From Robinsoniella peoriensis (lineage in GTDB: Bacteria; Bacillota; Clostridia; Lachnospirales; Lachnospiraceae): 64,000 bases of DNA. Location: assembly GCF_042680125.1 (NCBI RefSeq), contig NZ_JBHTNY010000021.1; one strand, given 5' to 3'. The stretch's first letter is position 1, and the number at the start of each line of letters is the position of its first letter. The position numbers were made by a program, and so were the translations under genes. Positions 23,296 through 32,780 of the stretch are shown piece by piece. The notes below the pieces were generated by a model. It saw only the letters and a list, made by a program, of their open reading frames with translations, was not told where the DNA came from and made no database searches.

Positions 23296-24492
23296 TTATT
23301 TCAGGTCATCCTCCGAATAGTATCCGGAATCTATTAATAACTCTTTATAGTTATCCATAGTTGTTACAATTGGGTCACAGAGGAAAGTCGGAATAACACC
23401 GGTACCGTTATCATAGGATTTAGTGTCGTTAACTTCAGCTTCTTTTCCCTGCATGATGGCATCTACCATTTTAACCGCCTGGTTTGCCAGTTCTCTGGTA
23501 TCTTTAAATACTGACATGGATTGTTTACCTGCAATTAAATTCTTCACATTGGCAATATCGCAATCCTGCCCTGTAATAATTGGCCATTCTGCCATACCTG
23601 CAGCTTCCAGAGCATTTTCAACCCCAAGAGCCGTTGAGTCATTAGAACAAAGTACTGCATCCAGCTTATTGGCACCGTCTGCATAATTACCGGAAATAAT
23701 CGTATCCATTCTGTTCTGGGCTGTCTCTGTGGACCAGTTTGCTGTTGCAACTGTTGCAAAATCGATCTGACCTGAAGGAACTACCAGTTTACCGGAATCA
23801 ATGTATGGTTTTAATACGTCCATTGCTCCATTGTAGAAGAAGTTGGCATTGTTATCACCGGGATCCCCAGTGAAGATTTCCAGGTTAAACGGCCCGTCAG
23901 CATTTTTCAGATCCAGTTTTTCTTCAATGTATTCTCCTTGTTTGGTTCCTACTTTATAATTGTCAAATGTAGCATAGTAGCTAACTGCATCGGAATTCAT
24001 GAGAAGACGGTCATAAGAAATAACAGGAATTCCTGCTTCTTTTGCCTGCCCGAGTGGGGTTCCAAGTGATTCGCCGTCAATAGAGGCAATTACCAGAACT
24101 TCACATCCGTTGGAAATCATATTTTCCACCTGGGAAACCTGTGTAGCCACATCGTTGTTGGCATATTGTATGTCAACTTCGTAGCCTGCCTTTTTAAGCT
24201 GTGCTTCCATATTTGTACCATCCTGATTCCATCTCTGGAGATCCTTTGTGGGCATTGCTACGCCAACAAGCTTTCCGCCTCCAGTGCTGCCTGCTTCATC
24301 TGCCTGCGAATCAGCCTGACTGTTTTCCTGGCTTTCCGCCGCACTGGTATCTGCCGCCGCTGTTGCCTCCGTTGCCGCTGTTGATGTACTTTCCTTTGAT
24401 GTTGCCGCCGTATTACTTGCAGATCCACATCCAGCCAGCATACCTGCTGCTACTACACCTGCTGCTAAAATACTCACAACTTTTCTTTTCAT
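23296..24492 (-). CDS. chvE: ChvE-type sugar-binding lipoprotein
   Basis: 398 residues from the ATG at 24492 (GGGAGG upstream). Lipoprotein signal with lipobox LAGC (Cys about 23), then a Ser/Thr/Ala-rich linker (about 25-70) and a Peripla_BP_4 domain. ChvE-like signatures are clear: MPTKDLQRWNQDG, QYANNDVATQVSQVENM, VLVIASIDG, ISYDRLL, YYATFDNYKVG and GDPGDNNANFFYNGAM. ChvE proteins bind several aldoses. It is the receptor of the MmsAB transporter encoded next. Its upstream region has an extended -10 (TGGTATATT) but no clear -35, suggesting activator dependence, probably by the adjacent YesN-like regulator. Confidence 0.9.
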   Translation of the reverse strand: MKRKVVSILAAGVVAAGMLAGCGSASNTAATSKESTSTAATEATAAADTSAAESQENSQADSQADEAGSTGGGKLVGVAMPTKDLQRWNQDGTNMEAQLKKAGYEVDIQYANNDVATQVSQVENMISNGCEVLVIASIDGESLGTPLGQAKEAGIPVISYDRLLMNSDAVSYYATFDNYKVGTKQGEYIEEKLDLKNADGPFNLEIFTGDPGDNNANFFYNGAMDVLKPYIDSGKLVVPSGQIDFATVATANWSTETAQNRMDTIISGNYADGANKLDAVLCSNDSTALGVENALEAAGMAEWPIITGQDCDIANVKNLIAGKQSMSVFKDTRELANQAVKMVDAIMQGKEAEVNDTKSYDNGTGVIPTFLCDPIVTTMDNYKELLIDSGYYSEDDLK

Positions 24493-24594
24493 TCTAATAC
24501 CTCCCTGGTTATCGTCTCGTTTTTCTTTACACCCATAATATACCACTTAAGAAACAGGACTTGTTTGCGACATCCTGCAGATTTTTATGATCAT

Positions 24595-24626
24595 AAAAAA
24601 ATGCCCTGAAAATACAGGACATTTTT
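24595..24626 (-). terminator. Terminator between sensor operon and chvE
   Basis: AATGTCCTG pairs with CAGGGCATT around a TATTTT loop, followed on the minus strand by seven T. It separates the sensory operon (ending at 24641) from the transporter operon. Confidence 0.75.
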
Positions 24627-24640
24627 GTTGCAAAAAAATA

Positions 24641-25684
24641 CTATAAATCCTTCACATTCAAATATACATCTTCTGCCGAATGAAAATCGCTGTCTATAAT
24701 TTCTTTTTGCATATTATCTTTATTAACTGCTATCGGCATGAGCTTCATATAAGGCACGTTATAAGATCCGTCATATATGGTTTCATCTGTCTTAATTTCT
24801 TCTCCTTTTCCCATTTTAACGGCATATTCAGAAGCTGTTTTTGCCAGTAAATCCACAGATTTGTATACGGTTACTGCCTGGGTCCCTTCCACAATTCGCT
24901 GACAGGCGCTTAAATCCCCATCCTGTCCCACAAGTACTACCTTACCTGCCATCCGGTTTTCCGCCAAAGCGCGAAACGCCTGATTTGCCAAATCATCATT
25001 GCCGCACATTACACCGGCGATATCTCTGGTTTTTTCCAATCCCTTATTTACTTCATCATATGCAATTTCAGAAAGCCATCCCTCACAATTGGCACTGTAC
25101 ACGATATTCAGCCCGGAGCCATCGATTGCCTTCAGAAATCCCTCCTCTACCATAGAAACATTATGGTCTGTTACCGGTCCTTTAATCATGAAGATATTGC
25201 CGCCTTTTGGCAGATTTTCTGCCATTGCCTCTCCCATCAGCCGGCCTACCTCTTCATTATCAAAAGATAAATAAAGATCTACATCTGCATTTTCAATTAA
25301 CCGGTCATAGGCTATAACCTTGATTCCTTCCGCTTTTGCTTTTTGTGTTACTTCAGAAATTGCTTTTCCATCTACCGCTATGATTACCAGGACATCCACT
25401 TGTTTCTTAATGCAGTAATCAATTTGGGCAATCTGCTGTTCCACATCTCCATTGGCATTTTGGACATTTACCTCCGCCCCTTTCATTCTGGCAAACCGTT
25501 CGAACACGTCCCGGTCTCTAAGCCACCTTTCGATTACAAAGGAATCAAAACAAAACCCTATCTGGATCTTACTGCTTCCGGTAACCTCATGCTGTATATC
25601 TTTTTGATTTTTTCCTGCACATCCTCCCAGAAATATACAAAAGCATAAACAATATGCCAGTAATTTCACATAATTTTTTCTCAT
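24641..25684 (-). CDS. Sugar-binding lipoprotein of the sensory operon
   Basis: 347 residues. Lipobox LGGC (Cys 22) after a hydrophobic signal, then a Peripla_BP_4/XylF-like domain: VQNANGDVEQQIAQIDYCI, VLVIIAVDGKAISEVTQKAKAEGIKVIAYDRLI, YLSFDNEEVGRLMG and GVMCGNDDLANQAFRAL. It resembles ChvE/XylF but has no transporter partner in its own operon. Its ATG overlaps the response-regulator stop by four bases. It probably acts as a membrane-tethered ligand receptor for the kinase, or delivers sugar to MmsAB. Confidence 0.85.
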   Translation of the reverse strand: MRKNYVKLLAYCLCFCIFLGGCAGKNQKDIQHEVTGSSKIQIGFCFDSFVIERWLRDRDVFERFARMKGAEVNVQNANGDVEQQIAQIDYCIKKQVDVLVIIAVDGKAISEVTQKAKAEGIKVIAYDRLIENADVDLYLSFDNEEVGRLMGEAMAENLPKGGNIFMIKGPVTDHNVSMVEEGFLKAIDGSGLNIVYSANCEGWLSEIAYDEVNKGLEKTRDIAGVMCGNDDLANQAFRALAENRMAGKVVLVGQDGDLSACQRIVEGTQAVTVYKSVDLLAKTASEYAVKMGKGEEIKTDETIYDGSYNVPYMKLMPIAVNKDNMQKEIIDSDFHSAEDVYLNVKDL

Positions 25685-27279
25685 CCACCTAACCTCTCCC
25701 TATATTCACTGGGTGTTACCCCTTCCTGTTTTTTGAAAATACGGCTGAAGTAATTGGGATCCCCATATCCTGACATCAGACAGATTTCCTTAATACTCAG
25801 CTCTGACCTTTTTAAAAACTCCTTAGCATTTCCGATTCTGGTTCTCGTTAGATACTCTATAAAATTTTCTCCGGCTTCTTCTTTAAATACTTTGCTGAAA
25901 TAATAGGGGCTGATGTTTACCACTTTGGAGACATCGTCAAGGGAAATATCTCTGGAATAGTTCTCCTTAATATACTGCTTTGCCTTCCAAACGACACTTT
26001 CCGTCTGTTCTTCCTGCTTTCTTACAATATTGTGGCATACTTCTGTAATTTTATCTAAAAACCACCTGCGGAGATCCTGATAATCTTCAAATCCGGTCAC
26101 CTGGGACAGATAGTCCCGTCGATAGCGGAATCCATAGGTCATCCCGCCATGTAAAAAGGCTTCTTTTTCCGCAACCATGACAAATTCCAGTACCTTGATC
26201 TGAATATCTTCTCTGCAGGCTTCATAATTTTGTACCATCCAGTCGAAAAAAACATTTGCCTGGGTTCTCGCTCCACCTATGTCTGCCTTGGCGATCATCT
26301 GAAACAACTTCTTTTCTGTTTCTACTGGATAATCTCCATCGTAATCGCAGCCGATTGGAAGATCCTCGATATGTGCCACTCTCCCCTTCCCCTCCTGGAG
26401 TGCTTTTACCGCTTCTTTGTAAGAATCCTGCAGTTCATCCATTGACTTCACTCTGCCTATTCCCGCTTTAAATCTTGCATCAATGCTTTTTTCCAGCCGC
26501 CGAATGAGATTCCTCATTTTCTCTATGACCTGAATCCGGTCGTCATATTCCAGTGCCGACTGGCTCCACGGAACATAAAGTGCGATTTTATTTGACATAA
26601 TGGGACCGATACAGCAGCTGAAGTATCCTTTGACTACTTCCCTAAAATCATCATAAAAGCCCTGTGCTTTCACGCTCATTCCCACAGCATTTGTCAACAT
26701 CCCATTTTCGATGGATTCCCCGAACTGGATTACCATCATAAATCCATAGTCATCTTCAATATCAAGCAGTTCTTTATAATTTCCGGTATCGGTGGGCAGG
26801 CCATCCTGCAATAACAGGTTGTAAATAAATCCGCTTTCAATAATAGGGATTACTGTTTCCAGCTTTTCCTGTATCTTCAGATTCTCACTGCGCTTTTTCC
26901 GCTCATCTTCTACCACGCCCATTGCTCTGACCAGTACGTCTATGATCACTTTCCGGTTTACAGGTTTCGTGAGATATTCCAATACCCCTAGATTGATAGA
27001 TTCTTTAGCATAACCGAACTTATCATAAGCAGTAATTACAATAAATATGGTACTACTGTTAAATTTCTGAATCTCTTTCATTGCCTGAATCCCATTAATT
27101 CCGGGCATCTGAATATCCATAAATGCAATATCCGGGCGGAATGTTTCCGCCAGTTCAATCACTGCCCTTCCGGTTTTTGCACAGGCAATCTCTACCTGCC
27201 CCTTAAAATTAGATTCGATTGTAGTTTTGAGGGACTCAAGCATAATCCCCTCATCATCTGCCAATAGTATTCTATACAT
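25681..27279 (-). CDS. YesN-type response regulator with AraC DNA-binding domain
   Basis: 532 residues from the ATG at 27279 with AGGAGGA upstream. Receiver domain at 1-120 with phospho-acceptor Asp55 (FMDIQMPG) and the acidic pocket ADDE. A long middle region (about 150-420) is typical of YesN proteins. The C-terminal AraC domain (about 430-530) has two helix-turn-helix units (ISLDDVSKVVNISPYYFSKVFK; ELSIKEICLMSGYGDPNYFSRIFKK). It is predicted to activate the neighbouring chvE-mmsAB operon when phosphorylated by the upstream kinase. Confidence 0.9.
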   Translation of the reverse strand: MYRILLADDEGIMLESLKTTIESNFKGQVEIACAKTGRAVIELAETFRPDIAFMDIQMPGINGIQAMKEIQKFNSSTIFIVITAYDKFGYAKESINLGVLEYLTKPVNRKVIIDVLVRAMGVVEDERKKRSENLKIQEKLETVIPIIESGFIYNLLLQDGLPTDTGNYKELLDIEDDYGFMMVIQFGESIENGMLTNAVGMSVKAQGFYDDFREVVKGYFSCCIGPIMSNKIALYVPWSQSALEYDDRIQVIEKMRNLIRRLEKSIDARFKAGIGRVKSMDELQDSYKEAVKALQEGKGRVAHIEDLPIGCDYDGDYPVETEKKLFQMIAKADIGGARTQANVFFDWMVQNYEACREDIQIKVLEFVMVAEKEAFLHGGMTYGFRYRRDYLSQVTGFEDYQDLRRWFLDKITEVCHNIVRKQEEQTESVVWKAKQYIKENYSRDISLDDVSKVVNISPYYFSKVFKEEAGENFIEYLTRTRIGNAKEFLKRSELSIKEICLMSGYGDPNYFSRIFKKQEGVTPSEYRERLGG

Positions 27280-27304
27280 CCTGTTCCTCCTCTTCCCTTG
27301 TACA

Positions 27305-27469
27305 CTAGTGCCTCCAGGCGTAAATATGCCACTATATAGCACCCGCTATCCGCGCCAGCTGCACGTCTGTGAATCTAGTCGTAGCCCGCTACGCCGTCGA
27401 TTCACAGACGCACACCTGACACAGATATCAGGCACTATATATCGACGTATTTACGCCTGGAGGCACTAG
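27305..27469. repeat. 165-bp palindromic element with nested inverted repeats
   Basis: Perfect 22-bp terminal inverted repeats (27305-27326 and 27448-27469, beginning CTAGTGCCTCC). An inner 11-bp pair GTCTGTGAATC/GATTCACAGAC (27365-27375, 27399-27409) flanks a core palindrome CGTAGCCCGCTACG (27380-27393). It lies between kinase and response regulator genes and supplies the kinase TAG stop. A second element of the same size and core is at 43894-44059. No coding capacity; it resembles a miniature palindromic mobile repeat. Confidence 0.85.
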
Positions 27470-28953
27470 CAATTCTTCAGAGGGATTTTCAGCGTTACTT
27501 CTGTTCCCAGATCGATTCCTTCACTATGTATGGACAGTATCCCTTCTGTATTGTAATACAGTTCGAGCCGGTTGATCACATTATCCAGCCCGATTCCCGT
27601 TGAATCCGTTTCCATGCTGGTGCCAGCCGCTTTCTTCTCCATGACTTCCCGTATGCGTTCCTGCTCCATTCCCTTGCCATTATCTATAATGCGAATCTGT
27701 ATTCCGTCCTCTGCACTTTCCACGATCATACGGATGGTTCCTTCCCAATCAATATTCCGGATACCATAATTTACCGCATTTTCTACAATGGGCTGAAGAA
27801 TCATACTTGGTATCTTAACATCATGAAAAGAAGTGTCTACTTCTTTTGTAAAGTGAATATCCCCTGCAAACCGGACATTCAGGATATAGATATAGTTGTC
27901 CACGGTTTCGATTTCTTCTTCCAGTGTGGCATCTTCTGTCATTTTCCTTACATTATAGCGGAAGAAATCTGCCATGCGTTCTATAAACAGACAGGTCTTC
28001 TCAGCGTCTTCCATCATTGCAAGCTGCGCTCCCGCATTCAGCGAATTGAACAGGAAATGGGGATTAATCTGTGCCTGCAGATATTTCAGCTGCGCATCCT
28101 TGAGATGGGTCTCCATAAGCAGCTCCCGCTCCATCATCTTTTGTTCCTTCTCCATGCTTACCGTAATTTTGGCAATGTATTCTTTAATGCTGAATACCAT
28201 CTGATTAAAAGCCTTCGCAACAATCCCCACCTCATCATTTCCGCTGACCTCTAACAGTGGGGCATCCAGATTTCCTGCCGCAACTTCATTTGCAGTCTTT
28301 GCCAGGCTGGATAATGGACGGATGATACTTCTTGTAATCAAAAACAATAAAAAGGTGTTGAAAATACAGACCAAAACCAGGATTATGGTACTTGCAATCT
28401 CCATAAAATTCAAAGATCCAAGCAAAACCTGATAGCTGTTGGAATTTGCCTTGAACTGCATGTTATTCAAACTGTAAATATAGGCGTTAATATATTGGTA
28501 CAGCTTTTGCGCCTCCTGGTAAGAATCTTTATATTTCTGGGTATTACTGGCACGTTTTGCCTGAACGGTGGCATCCACAACTTTGAGATAGGTGTCGGAC
28601 ATATTTCTTATGTTTTTCTCCAGAAGTTTCATCTCGTTATCGGTAGTATCCGCATTCAGACGACTGATAAATTCCTGATAATTCTGGTTATTCCGATAAT
28701 AATCTTCCAACGCATCAGAGCTTCTGGTCTTCAGATACTCTAAAATATCACCCTGCATATTTCCCAATGCATCTGACAGATCATTCAGACTTACATTACT
28801 TGCATAGATGCCGTCAATTTTCTGTATGGTCTGGTTTACTTCCCCATATAACAACAGGTTGCTGGTCAGCAATATAATAGAAGTAAAAGCAAAACTCAGC
28901 AAAAGCTTTGTACGGATGGATAAATTTTTAATGATTTGTCTGCTCTTCTTCAC
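27466..28953 (-). CDS. YesM-type sensor histidine kinase
   Basis: 495 residues from a GTG at 28953 with AGGAG ten bases upstream; the start lies inside the preceding gene (26-base overlap). Two membrane helices (about 15-35 and 180-205) enclose an extracellular helical domain. A HAMP domain (about 206-260) is followed by a His_kinase domain with the phospho-histidine in INPHFLFN (about residue 299) and an HATPase domain (NAVNYGIRN; DNGKGM; GIGLDNV). Signals to the YesN-like regulator downstream. The final codons and stop adjoin the palindromic element, so the C-terminus may have been altered by its insertion. Confidence 0.9.
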   Translation of the reverse strand: MKKSRQIIKNLSIRTKLLLSFAFTSIILLTSNLLLYGEVNQTIQKIDGIYASNVSLNDLSDALGNMQGDILEYLKTRSSDALEDYYRNNQNYQEFISRLNADTTDNEMKLLEKNIRNMSDTYLKVVDATVQAKRASNTQKYKDSYQEAQKLYQYINAYIYSLNNMQFKANSNSYQVLLGSLNFMEIASTIILVLVCIFNTFLLFLITRSIIRPLSSLAKTANEVAAGNLDAPLLEVSGNDEVGIVAKAFNQMVFSIKEYIAKITVSMEKEQKMMERELLMETHLKDAQLKYLQAQINPHFLFNSLNAGAQLAMMEDAEKTCLFIERMADFFRYNVRKMTEDATLEEEIETVDNYIYILNVRFAGDIHFTKEVDTSFHDVKIPSMILQPIVENAVNYGIRNIDWEGTIRMIVESAEDGIQIRIIDNGKGMEQERIREVMEKKAAGTSMETDSTGIGLDNVINRLELYYNTEGILSIHSEGIDLGTEVTLKIPLKNC

Positions 28954-29950
28954 TTTCCAAATACTCCTGTACATTATTTTGGTTGATTAGATATAGGTCT
29001 ACACTATTAAAGTCACTGACATACCCCATCTTGTCATACTCCAGCAATGCATCGATGCATTTTATTCCCATCTGTATTGTATCAATCTCAAAGGTGGCGG
29101 GAACCACATTTCTTTTGATTGCATTCAAAATCTTTTCCGAGGGGTGATAGCCTATGATTGCCACTTCTCCAACTTTATTATAATCAATCACAGCCTGATA
29201 GGCACATTCCGTATCCACCTCATCCAGGCAAACCAGAATATCCGGAAGCATATCTTCATCCCGGAAAATACTTCGAATGGTTTCTTCCGAGTCAAATGCA
29301 GTCTGGTTCTTTACCTGATAAGAAGCTATTTCTATCTTTGATTCCTTTCCCAATGCGTCCTTCACAGTTGTTTTCATTTGGGCAAACACAAGATTTTCAT
29401 TTCCATTTTCCGTCTCTCCCTTTAATAATACCAATACCTTTTTGGTATCATCCTCTATGTTCCGAATGATCTCCTGTCCATACTCTTCACCCATCTGTAC
29501 GCTGTTTATTCCAATGAAGCTTCTCCTCTTCGTCTGTGGTGCATCATCCAATACAGTTACAACAGGTATTGCCTCAGATGAGGCTTTGTTAATCAGGGTC
29601 TCTATCTTCTTACTTCCGTCCGGATGGACGATGATTCCGTCTGCCTTTGCAGCAATTCCCACCTCCATCAGATCTTCTATTCCGTAATCCACCGACAGAT
29701 CTGCACCTGCAAGTTCCAGATAGATTCCATTTTTTGCGGCTTCTTCTTTTGCACTGCTGTACACTGCCTGCCAAAAGGAGGATTTCATGTCTTCTGTGAT
29801 AAGTACATAATGCTTCTCGTATTTTTGAAACTCATTTACCGGATCTAATTCACTTTGCCGGATCATGCGGTCATAATAAATCCAGCCTCCAGCCGTCACT
29901 GCCCCAAGCAAGAGTATTCCGGTAACGGCTGCGTATATTTGCTTTTTCAT
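28928..29950 (-). CDS. Membrane-anchored sugar-binding-protein-like sensor
   Basis: 340 residues from the ATG at 29950 (GGAGGAAATT upstream). The N-terminal hydrophobic segment (about 5-25) has no lipobox Cys, so it is probably an uncleaved anchor. A Peripla_BP_4 domain follows (KADGIIVHPDGSKKIETLINKA, PVVTVLDDAP, SFIGINSVQMGEEYGQEII). It overlaps the kinase gene, so the two are co-translated, and probably it presents ligand to that kinase. Confidence 0.85.
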   Translation of the reverse strand: MKKQIYAAVTGILLLGAVTAGGWIYYDRMIRQSELDPVNEFQKYEKHYVLITEDMKSSFWQAVYSSAKEEAAKNGIYLELAGADLSVDYGIEDLMEVGIAAKADGIIVHPDGSKKIETLINKASSEAIPVVTVLDDAPQTKRRSFIGINSVQMGEEYGQEIIRNIEDDTKKVLVLLKGETENGNENLVFAQMKTTVKDALGKESKIEIASYQVKNQTAFDSEETIRSIFRDEDMLPDILVCLDEVDTECAYQAVIDYNKVGEVAIIGYHPSEKILNAIKRNVVPATFEIDTIQMGIKCIDALLEYDKMGYVSDFNSVDLYLINQNNVQEYLESEEEQTNH

Positions 29951-30023
29951 AATTTCCTCCGATTGTGCCATAAAATCCGCATTTATTTACTCATTATACT
30001 ATATCAAAAATAAAAATAAAAGT

Positions 30024-30051
30024 GCCGGTTTACCTTATTGGTAAAACCGGC
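30024..30051 (-). terminator. Terminator of the rubrerythrin-like gene
   Basis: GCCGGTTTTACC pairs with GGTAAACCGGC (one bulged base), followed on the minus strand by a T-rich run. Confidence 0.75.
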
Positions 30052-30085
30052 AAGTAATCTTTATTTCTATTTTTATTATTTTGTT

Positions 30086-30496
30086 TCAAAAAGTACCGCC
30101 TGACTTGATATTCTGAGCTATCTGTTCAAACCGGAAATCATGATGCCGGTCTGCTTCCGCAACGCCGCGGAACAGACGTGCCATATCATAAAATCCCTCT
30201 TTTCTTGCTGTATCTGCATACTCTTTATACCTCTGTGCCCAGTCAAAGTACTCTGTATGATAAGTATCCGCTACATTTTCATAAGTATCCGGTACTGCTC
30301 CCATATTCAGCTGCTCTAACCAGAGTCTGGCATTTTTCAGTTCATCATCGGCTGTCTCTGAAAAAGCCCCGCTGATTTCCTGATATCCATCTGCTTTTGC
30401 TATCTCACTGTATATTCTGTATTTTGAACTGTTCTTTAGTTTCTCTTCATAAGCAGTCTGAAGATTTTTATATGTTTGGCTTTCTATAAATTCCAT
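30086..30496 (-). CDS. Rubrerythrin-like protein lacking the rubredoxin domain
   Basis: 136 residues, a ferritin-like four-helix domain by pattern: TYKNLQTAYEEKLKNSSKYRIYSEIAKADGYQEISGAFSETADDELKNARLW, then ARKEGFYDMARLFRGVAEADRHHDFRFEQI. Rubrerythrins are non-haem diiron peroxidases of anaerobes. The C-terminal rubredoxin FeS4 domain is absent. Aligning by eye, the usual ExxH in helix 2 reads ExxN, and two Glu ligands appear as Asp, so metal binding and activity are uncertain. Monocistronic, with its own terminator. Confidence 0.7.
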   Translation of the reverse strand: MEFIESQTYKNLQTAYEEKLKNSSKYRIYSEIAKADGYQEISGAFSETADDELKNARLWLEQLNMGAVPDTYENVADTYHTEYFDWAQRYKEYADTARKEGFYDMARLFRGVAEADRHHDFRFEQIAQNIKSGGTF

Positions 30497-30579
30497 AATA
30501 TCCGCCCAAATAATGATTTATAACATTGTATGTATTATTTATAACTTATTTACTAATATATACAAAATTACAAAAAAAT

Positions 30580-31629
30580 TTATTCACCCCTAAACTGTCG
30601 GACGATTTCAATCATATTCAGGTAACCTTCTGTGGGCACATAGTCCGGAATGGAATTACCTGTTCCAGCGGCTATTCCGCCATGTCCTTTACACTGTTTC
30701 AAAATATCTGTTATATATTCTCTCATCTCTTCTTTGGAGGCATGACAAATTATATCCACATCAAATCCTCCGAAGTTCCCGATTCTGTTCCCGTAACGCT
30801 TTACCCATTCCGGAAATGGTGCGATCTGGTCTTCGTTTGAATGCTTTGCATCGATTCCTATTTTATCAATTATATCATCCATAACGGAAAATATACTGCC
30901 GCAGGAATGTAATAAAAATGGCTTATTGTATGAATGCACCAGATCCACAATTGGCTTATAGCGCGGCAGTATCAAGTCTTTAATATCATCAGAGGATAAT
31001 AACGTATTACTCTTATAACCCAGATCATCTCCAAAACGGAGTACACAATAGATATCTCCAAATTCCTTCATAAACCGCGTCCATATTTTATAATTGGTCT
31101 CTCCCACTTTTTGGAACAATTCACGGTAAAGTTCTTCATCATCAGCCGCTATATAGCACAATTCCTGAAAGCCTGTCACTTCCTGGACGCTTTCGAAAAT
31201 GCCGTTTCCCACACCGCCGATTGCTTTCATCCCTTCCGGCATGCATTTTCTTAATGCTTGAAAGTACCTGCTGTTCTTCTTAAAATAATATTCCGGTATC
31301 TCATCCCAGGGATAATGGTCAAAGTCATCCCGGTCCTTAATAACCGGATCGACCCGGCTGTCACCAAGGGCACCGCTTCCAGGCATAACAGTACCAATGC
31401 ACTCTTCGAAAGTTACTACATCATACCCATATTTTTTGAAAAAGCTGCAATACGTGGCAAAAAACTCTTCTACATCTTTGTCATCTCCTTTATAAAGCCC
31501 TTCCATATCTTTTCCCATAATTTCTCCTATTTTTTTATAAGATACATTATGTTCATATAAAGGCAGCCTGTCTGCCTCCTGATTTTTGGCAGCCTGAACA
31601 ACATATTGGTAATTAGGTTGAAATTCCAT
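30580..31629 (-). CDS. Uroporphyrinogen decarboxylase/MtaA-CmuA family protein
   Basis: 349 residues matching the URO-D superfamily: an N-terminal region with D.VP/DRLPLYEH, a middle (FGDDLGYKSNTLLS), the zinc-ligand-like motif PFLLHSCGSI (about 235-245) and a closing GGIAAGTGNSIPDYVPTEGYLNMIE. The HxC motif is typical of the corrinoid:CoM methyltransferase-like branch rather than of haem synthesis. Many Lachnospiraceae carry several such genes near AraC regulators. Substrate unknown, perhaps a methylated compound. Divergent from an AraC gene that probably controls it. Confidence 0.8.
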   Translation of the reverse strand: MEFQPNYQYVVQAAKNQEADRLPLYEHNVSYKKIGEIMGKDMEGLYKGDDKDVEEFFATYCSFFKKYGYDVVTFEECIGTVMPGSGALGDSRVDPVIKDRDDFDHYPWDEIPEYYFKKNSRYFQALRKCMPEGMKAIGGVGNGIFESVQEVTGFQELCYIAADDEELYRELFQKVGETNYKIWTRFMKEFGDIYCVLRFGDDLGYKSNTLLSSDDIKDLILPRYKPIVDLVHSYNKPFLLHSCGSIFSVMDDIIDKIGIDAKHSNEDQIAPFPEWVKRYGNRIGNFGGFDVDIICHASKEEMREYITDILKQCKGHGGIAAGTGNSIPDYVPTEGYLNMIEIVRQFRGE

Positions 31630-31807
31630 GTATTTCTCCTCTCTGTTTTTTGTTTTTGTTTATTTATACAACATGCATAATTAATTTTTGTTTTACACTA
31701 TTACATTATTGACTATTTACAATATTCATTATATGATTATTAAAAAAATAATGCAATCAGTTACATACACTGTACAAAATTAAAGGTCGTAAAGGAGAAG
31801 ATTTATA

Positions 31808-32692
31808 GTGGAACCAACGAACTGGAAAGATGAATATTTTAAATCCGATGTACGTACTGTTCTGGCAGAGGAACAGCTGCAGATACCCGGGCTTCGGATT
31901 CTTGCAAAACACACTTTAAGAAATGCCATTCCGCCTCTTAACTGGCATTACCATGAAAATGCCTTTGAAATTACCATGTGTACAAAGGGCGCACTTTCTT
32001 TTTCCAGTACTGATTCCAATTATAAAATCTCCGGAGGCGATGTTTTTATTACCACCCCAAACGAAATTCACAGTACCGATGAAGTTCCACTGTCCCTGGG
32101 GGAAGTATACTGGTTCCAGTTAGAAATCAGTGATCCCTCGCGATTTTTATTTTTGGAACCAGGCGCAGCCGAAGCACTTATCGCCGGACTTAACGAAATT
32201 TCTCACCACGTTGTGAAAATAAATGCGAAGGAATCCGAGTACCTGACGCAAGCTTTTTATTTTGCGCAGACAGAAGGAAACCCATATGTAGTGGCTAGTT
32301 TCATCAACTTGTTTTTACATATTCTCATACTTGCTTCACAAAAAACAAAATTTCAGCTTACTCCGGATATCGGGAGATCCTTAAATTATATTATGGATCA
32401 TCTGACAGTGGAGATTTCCCTGGATGAGCTTGCTGCTCAGTGTCTTCTTTCAATCTCTCAATATAAACAAAAGTTTAAAAAACAGATTGGCATCTCTCCC
32501 CGAAACTTTATTAACCAGCAGAAAATAGAACTTGCCAAGTCTATGCTATTAGACGATAATTCCATTACTGATACTGCCATGGGTCTGGGGTTTAATACCA
32601 GCAGCTATTTTGCTACGGTGTTTAAACGTTATACATTTTATACTCCTACTGAATTTTTAGCAAATCATAAGAAAAAACCGGATATAGATTGA
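31808..32692 (+). CDS. AraC family transcriptional regulator
   Basis: 294 residues from a GTG start, with GGAG upstream. The N-terminal cupin (about 30-110, LNWHYHENAFEITMCTKGALSF; GDVFITTPNEIHS) is the sensory domain. The C-terminal AraC domain (about 190-290) has two helix-turn-helix units (ISLDELAAQCLLSISQYKQKFKKQIG; SITDTAMGLGFNTSSYFATVFKRY). It is divergent from the UroD-family gene and probably regulates it. The effector is likely a small molecule. Confidence 0.85.
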   Translation: MEPTNWKDEYFKSDVRTVLAEEQLQIPGLRILAKHTLRNAIPPLNWHYHENAFEITMCTKGALSFSSTDSNYKISGGDVFITTPNEIHSTDEVPLSLGEVYWFQLEISDPSRFLFLEPGAAEALIAGLNEISHHVVKINAKESEYLTQAFYFAQTEGNPYVVASFINLFLHILILASQKTKFQLTPDIGRSLNYIMDHLTVEISLDELAAQCLLSISQYKQKFKKQIGISPRNFINQQKIELAKSMLLDDNSITDTAMGLGFNTSSYFATVFKRYTFYTPTEFLANHKKKPDID

Positions 32693-32699
32693 ATCAGTT

Positions 32700-32727
32700 A
32701 AGGCTGCCACATTTGCGGCAGCCTTCT
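32700..32727 (+). terminator. Terminator of the AraC gene
   Basis: AAGGCTGCC pairs with GGCAGCCTT around an 8-base loop, followed by TCTTTAT. Confidence 0.7.
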
Positions 32728-32780
32728 TTATCAAATTCAGTTTATCATAGCTCTTCTAAAAAACCGTATATTAATTTAAA

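Noticed and set aside
27227..27469. Plus-strand frame across the palindromic element
   Set aside because: The sequence is explained by the inverted repeats and overlaps two genes on the other strand.
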